Below are positions 59,220 through 64,000 of a stretch of 64,000 nucleotides of DNA, one piece after another. Origin of the DNA: Cryptomeria japonica (Eukaryota > Streptophyta > Pinopsida > Cupressales > Cupressaceae). The stretch is from contig NC_081405.1 of NCBI RefSeq assembly GCF_030272615.1, forward strand, positions 605,662,177-605,726,176, read 5' to 3'. A program made the translations under genes and the position numbers. The notes beneath the pieces were generated by a model. That model saw only the letters and a program-made list of their open reading frames with translations, was not told where the DNA came from and searched no databases. Numbering within the stretch: position 1 is the first letter of the stretch; every line of letters begins with the position of its first letter.

Positions 59220-62200
59220 CTATAAAAGATCTGCCAAAACCAAATTTAAATTATCGCTTAATCTTTTGCTATCTATTAATATCGCTTGTGTTCTCTGAAC
59301 TGTACCGGTGAGTATGTGCATTTTCTCTTCTGGTGTCTTGAGTCCGAGGACCAGAGCCTCAGAAATTTCTTTTCTCAAAGAAATGAGGTAATCTAGTTTA
59401 GGACCTAGTTTGCATTTTAAGCTCTTTGCCTTATGCTTTATTTTCTCTTTATCCTTTTCTAACTTCTCAATTTTCTCTTCAAGATCTGCAATTTTCTTTT
59501 CTATTTCCAAAAATGAATCTAATGTGCCTAATAGATTGTCAACAATATTGTTAATCTCAGTTTGTGTTTTGCTGATTTCCAAATCTATGTCCTCTGTCAA
59601 GATGTCAGTTTTGCATGTATCCCTGTACAGGTTCTTGAAATCCAAAATTGTTTCTCCTAGTGTCGGTAATAAGGTTTTTGTTTGTTCCTTATTCTTCTTT
59701 ACTATTTCCACAAATAATTTTCCTTTCTCCTTATTCATTTTCTCTTTGAATGTGTCCTCATTGATTTGATCAACTGTCAAAATGTTACTGGTGATGAATT
59801 TAGACAATATGTCTACTTGACCTAAAGAATCTTTATTATCCACAATGCACTTGGTAGTTATCAATTTAAGAATAGGAATTGTGTCATCAATAGCCTTATA
59901 GGCTTGTGCATTACACTCTGCGATTTTCTTTATTGAGTCCAGTAAGACCTCGATCACATTTGTAGGCCGGAATTATGTTATTGAAGTACCAGATGTCTGC
60001 CCAACTGTTTTCACAATCTCCATGTTGTCAGTTGTAGTAATAACCTTGCTTGTTTCAACCTCTGGTAGGTCAGTTTGTGTTTGCATTTCTATTAGCAAAG
60101 GTTTAGGCTTTTTAGTTTTTGCAGGTGGCATTGTCTCGGTCTGAACCTGTGTCTCAACCTATTTCTATTATGATTTCTCCATCTGTGTCTCAGAAGGTTT
60201 CTCTGAGCTCTCAACTGTCGGTTTCTCAGATGTAGTCTTTGTATGCACTTTTGGTTTCTCTGTATTTACCTCTGATTGTTTTTCAGTTTCATTTATCGAT
60301 GCTTCAGATGATTTCCCACTGGTTTCCTCTACTGGTTTCTCTGTATGTGTGCTAACAATAATCACCACATCTGTAGCCAGTGGCTCAGTAGCCACATCTT
60401 CCTTCTTATCCTCAGTGGTCTGTTTATCTACCACAATATTCACCTCTTGGGTGTCTATATTCATAGTATATAATGTCTCAGACTCAGGATTTGTATCCTC
60501 TAGAGGAGTCTCCATACTCTCTATAGTCGGTTGATTATCAGTAGTATGTGTCGGTGGAGTATCAGAAAGAGGTGGGGGTAAGTTGTCGATTATTTTTAGG
60601 CTTGGAGGACCACCTACCTTACCTTTCCCCTTATCCCTATCCTTTTGATAGACTCTGATAGTCTTAGGTCTTTTAAGTTCTTCGTGTTTCTCCTTTTCAA
60701 CAAAGAATATGTCCCATTGGTCCGCAGTCTCTTCTAAAATTTCATTCATTCTTCCTGCCATCAATGTTGCATGCCGGTGAGTAGTTGAAAATACTGTCCG
60801 GTTGGCCTCACTGATTAATTTGTCTATCTCATCAGGTGAGTTTACTGGATGCACTGCAAGTAATTTTTCAATTTTTATCTTCTTGTCCAGCTCAATAATG
60901 GCTACCCTTCTAGCTTCTAGTCTTCTATACAAATCATTGGGTATTTCATCAACAATTTCCATAAAAATTTTCTTGTATATATCCAAGTGTAAGATTACAC
61001 TATTTTCTATGCTTTCTTTGTCATCAGCGGAAAGTGTGTTATACAGTTTGCTAATGTTTTTCAACTTTCCATCCTCTGTTATTTCACTAAGGAGTTTATC
61101 CAGTGGAGCAATATCTTGTATTACCTTCTTCTTCTTTAGAGTTAACTTCTTAACTGGAGGCCTCACTACCTATTGCTTCAGTCTTGTTCTCTTGGGTGTA
61201 TGTGAGGGTGCCGGTGAGGGTTTTCTTTTCCTTTCTACCATTTTGAATACTGTCGGTATATCACTCTCAGAGGAAGTTGCAACCGGTGAAAGATGAGTTT
61301 CTGGTTGAAGTCCTTCCAACTCACTTTCTTTGATACCAGTTTGCTTCAATACATCTTCCTTAATTGTTTTTGCTTGTCTAGTGCCTTTCCTTACTGTTTG
61401 TTCAACTTTCTTAACTCTTTTCCTAGACTGAATGCCACTCTCAATTGTTTCTACATTTCCAAAGACTTTCTCAGAGGGTTTCTTTGGTGCTTCAAGGAGG
61501 GCTTTTGCATAAGTTTCAATGATGTTGTCATCTATTTCATACCCCATTTCAGTTACCCAGATAGTTCTAGGGACAACTGCCTCCATCCAGATTTCATCTT
61601 TCTTGATTACAAAGCATATTTCCTTTTGATATTTATCCACAAGTGCCTGAGGTAGCCTTATTCTTGTCTTCATTTGAGCCTTTAGTGCTTGAAAATGTTC
61701 ATTTATATTTTTCTCTCTGCTTTCTCCCATGTTGTTTAATAAATCCAATAGTTGCTTTCCTACTAGTATATCAAAGCCAAAATCTCTCCTACCAATACCA
61801 GGTACTTGCTTAGTAATGTACAGCATTAAACATACAAGAAAATTTCCAAATCTAAAAGTTCCTTTCTTATCTCCTTTGATCTTCTTCAGATTGTCTATCA
61901 ATTCATCTTTGAGCCATTCACACACATCTATTCTAGCATTATCATTAACCATGTCATATGCATTTTTAATACATAGGCTAGATACTAAGTTTAACCTATT
62001 TGCATGTGTAGCTTTGTAGCCAAAAATCATACTGACAAATCTGACATTGATGTCCTTCACATCATTTACCCTTAGAGACCTTTTGTCAAATGTTGCGTCG
62101 GTTAGGTCCATCACTATGTCATTTGAGACTCTTTTAGTTCTGTCAGGTCTGCTACCTGTGGAAGGTAACCTTGTTACTGCCTTAACTGCTTCTTTGGTGA

Positions 62201-62594
62201 TCTTAAGAATTGAATCTAACCAAAATAACTTACCATGGACTCCGCTTAGGACTATTCTTATCACATCTTCAGGAAAATTAGGGATGCTAAGAATATCCAT
62301 AAAACCTAGGGTTTCTACTACCTTGTGTTCCAGTTTGATATTGCCATTTCCATCACAAATCACAGTCCTATACATGTTCTTGATTTCATCATCTCCTAGT
62401 TACTCTATATGACAATGTATATATATTCTAGGATCCTCAACATATACTACTCCCTTAGGTATTTTTGAAAATGCACCTATGGTATCATCTTTCTTCGCAA
62501 TTTCTAGAACAAGCTTAAATACAGGTCTAGGGCGCTTGATAACTTCAATCACAGTAGGGTTTGCAATAAATTCAAGTGTGGATGAGGAAGCCAT
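59220..62594 (-). pseudogene. Accessory ORF of element B (1,125 codons)
   Basis: One minus-strand frame runs from ATG 62594 to 59220 with about six in-frame stops (62400, 61170, 60168 and just after, about 59973) and no frameshift. Residues about 1-330 are a folded-looking region (FIANPTVIEVIKRPRPVFKL, FRFGNFLVCLMLYITKQVPG, DFGFDILVGKQLLDLL) resembling the putative plant transposon protein domain of retrotransposon extra ORFs. A basic linker, a Pro/Thr/Glu-rich low-complexity part (about 640-810) and a long coiled coil (LEIEKKIADLEEKIEKLEKD) follow. No RT, integrase or membrane segment is seen. It sits between gag and the 3' LTR, where SIRE-type copia elements carry an envelope-like ORF. Function unknown. 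Confidence 0.65.
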
Positions 62595-62960
62595 AGTTAT
62601 AAATACCTCAATCTACCTTAGGAATGAGTGCTTGAATAAATTTCTTCACTTTTTCACTAAGGATGCCTTCGCTCGGGAATTTTCGCGCTCTCAAAGATTT
62701 GAATGCTCGATGAATGAAAAAGGAGCCAAAACACTTGCTTTATAATGTTATTTTCTCCAACTACCACATTTAATGCTTGCCGGTTAAGTCACAACTTAAC
62801 TCATATGCCGGTAAAGAAGTAATTCAACTTCTCACCATCAACCGAGGGTATAATAGCATGTTTTTCATTTTGTTGCTAAACCCTTAAAGGATTTTCCTTC
62901 AGTTAGATGAAGAGTCTCATGTTGGTGGAGTGATACTTTGTTCTGCCAGTGGAGGAGTAT
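62595..62960 (-). promoter_or_regulatory. TATA-like leader before the accessory ORF
   Basis: Between the end of gag and the ATG at 62594 the reading is closed. The minus strand has TATAAAGC (62737-62744) about 145 bases upstream of that ATG. The sequence after it is a plausible 5' UTR. This suggests a separate transcript for the accessory ORF. Inference from one motif and its distance. Confidence 0.35.
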
Positions 62961-64000
62961 TCCCATCAATATTCTAATCTGACTTTTTGATCCATTACTT
63001 TGAGAATTCTTGCTTTACCTCTTCAACCTTTTCTTTACCTTTCAAGCTAGGACCTTTGTTATTTGTCGGTGATGCCTTACTTCTACAAAATTTTACAATA
63101 TGTCCGATTTTGTTGTAGGCATAACAAGTCACATTGTTTTTCTGAATAGCTTTCCTATATCCTATGCTGGTATGTGTTCTGCATTTATTAGATAAGTGTC
63201 CAAATCTTCCACAAACATAACATCTTTATTTCATTCTGCAATTTTCTGAATTATGACCAACTTTGTTGCACTTAGAGCATTGACCGGTGGGTATATTAGT
63301 GTTTTGATAATTTCTAGATCTACACTAATTTTCTATATGACCATACTTGTTACAGTTAAAGCATTTCCCATTAAATTTGTAAGCATTAGGTTGTCTTACC
63401 GATTTACTATGATCATGATTGTTTGCAGTACCAGAGCTTTCACCAACTTCAAAGCCAAGGCCATTTGTATCACCATTAGGTTTCTGATTCTTCATCATGT
63501 CAACAAATTCCTCTGAACTTTTCTTGAATTTCTCCTTGTATTGATTTGCAGCAGCCAATTCACTCTCCAAGATTCCTTTCTGTCTCATGAGTTCATTTAT
63601 GTCATTTTGTGTATGCATCAAGTCTGTCTTCAACATATCATTTTCATGACTAAGTCTTGTGTTTTCATTTCCAACATCATTTAGTCTTATAAACAAGTCC
63701 TCTTCATTATTCTTCCTATCTTCAATTTCTTTACAAAATCTCATAGTCATATCTTGCATTTCATTCTTCATTGTACTGTTTTCTTGTCTCGACTTGTTTA
63801 CCAGATCATTAAGAGTTTCCTTTTCATCTTCATCTTTCCGCATCTTTTCACAAAGTTCTCTTCTTTTGTTCCTTGCTATAGTAAAATTTTCTTGAAGTCC
63901 TTGAATAATATCCTATGTAGCCTTCAGATCATCTTCAAGTTTGATATTCTTCACCTTTTCTGCATCATAGTCTGAAAGAGTTGTTTCCAATAGCTTTCTT
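62961..64000 (-). pseudogene. Gag of element B with multiple zinc knuckles
   Basis: The minus-strand frame runs from the window edge to about 62950. Codons from 63999 to about 63480 form a coiled coil (NSTMKNEMQDMTMRFCKEIE). Then come CFNCNKYGHIEN-stop-C (63365), CSKCNKVGHNSENC (63280), CYVCGRFGHLSNKC (63220) and CYAYNKIGHIVKFC (63125), i.e. three CCHC knuckles and a fourth lacking one Cys. In-frame stops occur at about 63919, 63327, 63226 and after the last knuckle. Copia gags usually have one knuckle. The coiled-coil plus knuckle plan fits the SIRE type. No pol follows before the accessory ORF. The N-terminus is outside the window. Confidence 0.7.

Noticed and set aside
61293..62412. Plus-strand hydrophobic open frames opposite the accessory ORF
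   Set aside because: Shadows of the minus-strand coding frame; the minus frame is far longer and has coiled-coil structure.

Overview
The window looks like intergenic DNA from a very large plant genome. A gymnosperm, probably a conifer, fits best, but no species can be named from sequence alone. It is AT-rich and I see no intact cellular gene. It is packed with nested LTR retrotransposons and their remnants. The organism call is inference. The element boundaries below come from LTR pairs, TG...CA ends, target-site duplications (TSDs), primer-binding sites (PBS) and polypurine tracts (PPT) read directly.

Left flank (1-13218): a Tat-like LTR (2098-3221) with probable internal 3' sequence, including an 82-bp tandem repeat; a solo copia-type LTR (6623-8132, TSD CCATT); a decayed protein-coding fragment of unknown family on the minus strand (about 9477-11625); a probable LTR remnant; and a decayed PPR gene fragment.

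Centre (13219-39401): one huge Ty3/gypsy element of the Tat lineage, minus strand, about 18.4 kb without its insert. Its LTRs are 13219-14645 and 37987-39401. It codes for gag, protease, a G-patch-like segment, RT, two RNase H regions and integrase, all disabled by stops and frameshifts. Between integrase and the 3' LTR, on the opposite strand, it carries a gene of its own. This gene has a TATA box, a 25-codon first exon, a GT-AG intron and a plant mobile domain (PMD) second exon with nine in-frame stops. Clusters of the word AGCGCATAGG lie in that intron and, in inverted orientation, in the element's leader. Nested in its gag is a complete 7,776-bp plus-strand element (26272-34047, TSD GGTAT) that codes only for gag and a protease-like domain. 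The Tat element itself split a PPR pseudogene (39402-40760 plus 12590-13218).

Right flank (40760-64000): another decayed unknown protein; a 2.1-kb LTR element with no coding capacity (42284-44405, TSD GTTCA, initiator-Met-type PBS); a decayed proline-rich coding region with a second G-patch; and a decayed Ty1/copia element (47646-54143) carrying a second solo LTR (50625-52174, TSD CTTAT). Next come a Tat-like LTR fragment, a tRNA-like SINE head, and two nested copia-type elements. The last of these has a coiled-coil gag with three or four zinc knuckles followed directly by a 1.1-kb-codon accessory ORF with its own TATA-like leader, and no pol. It runs off the right edge.
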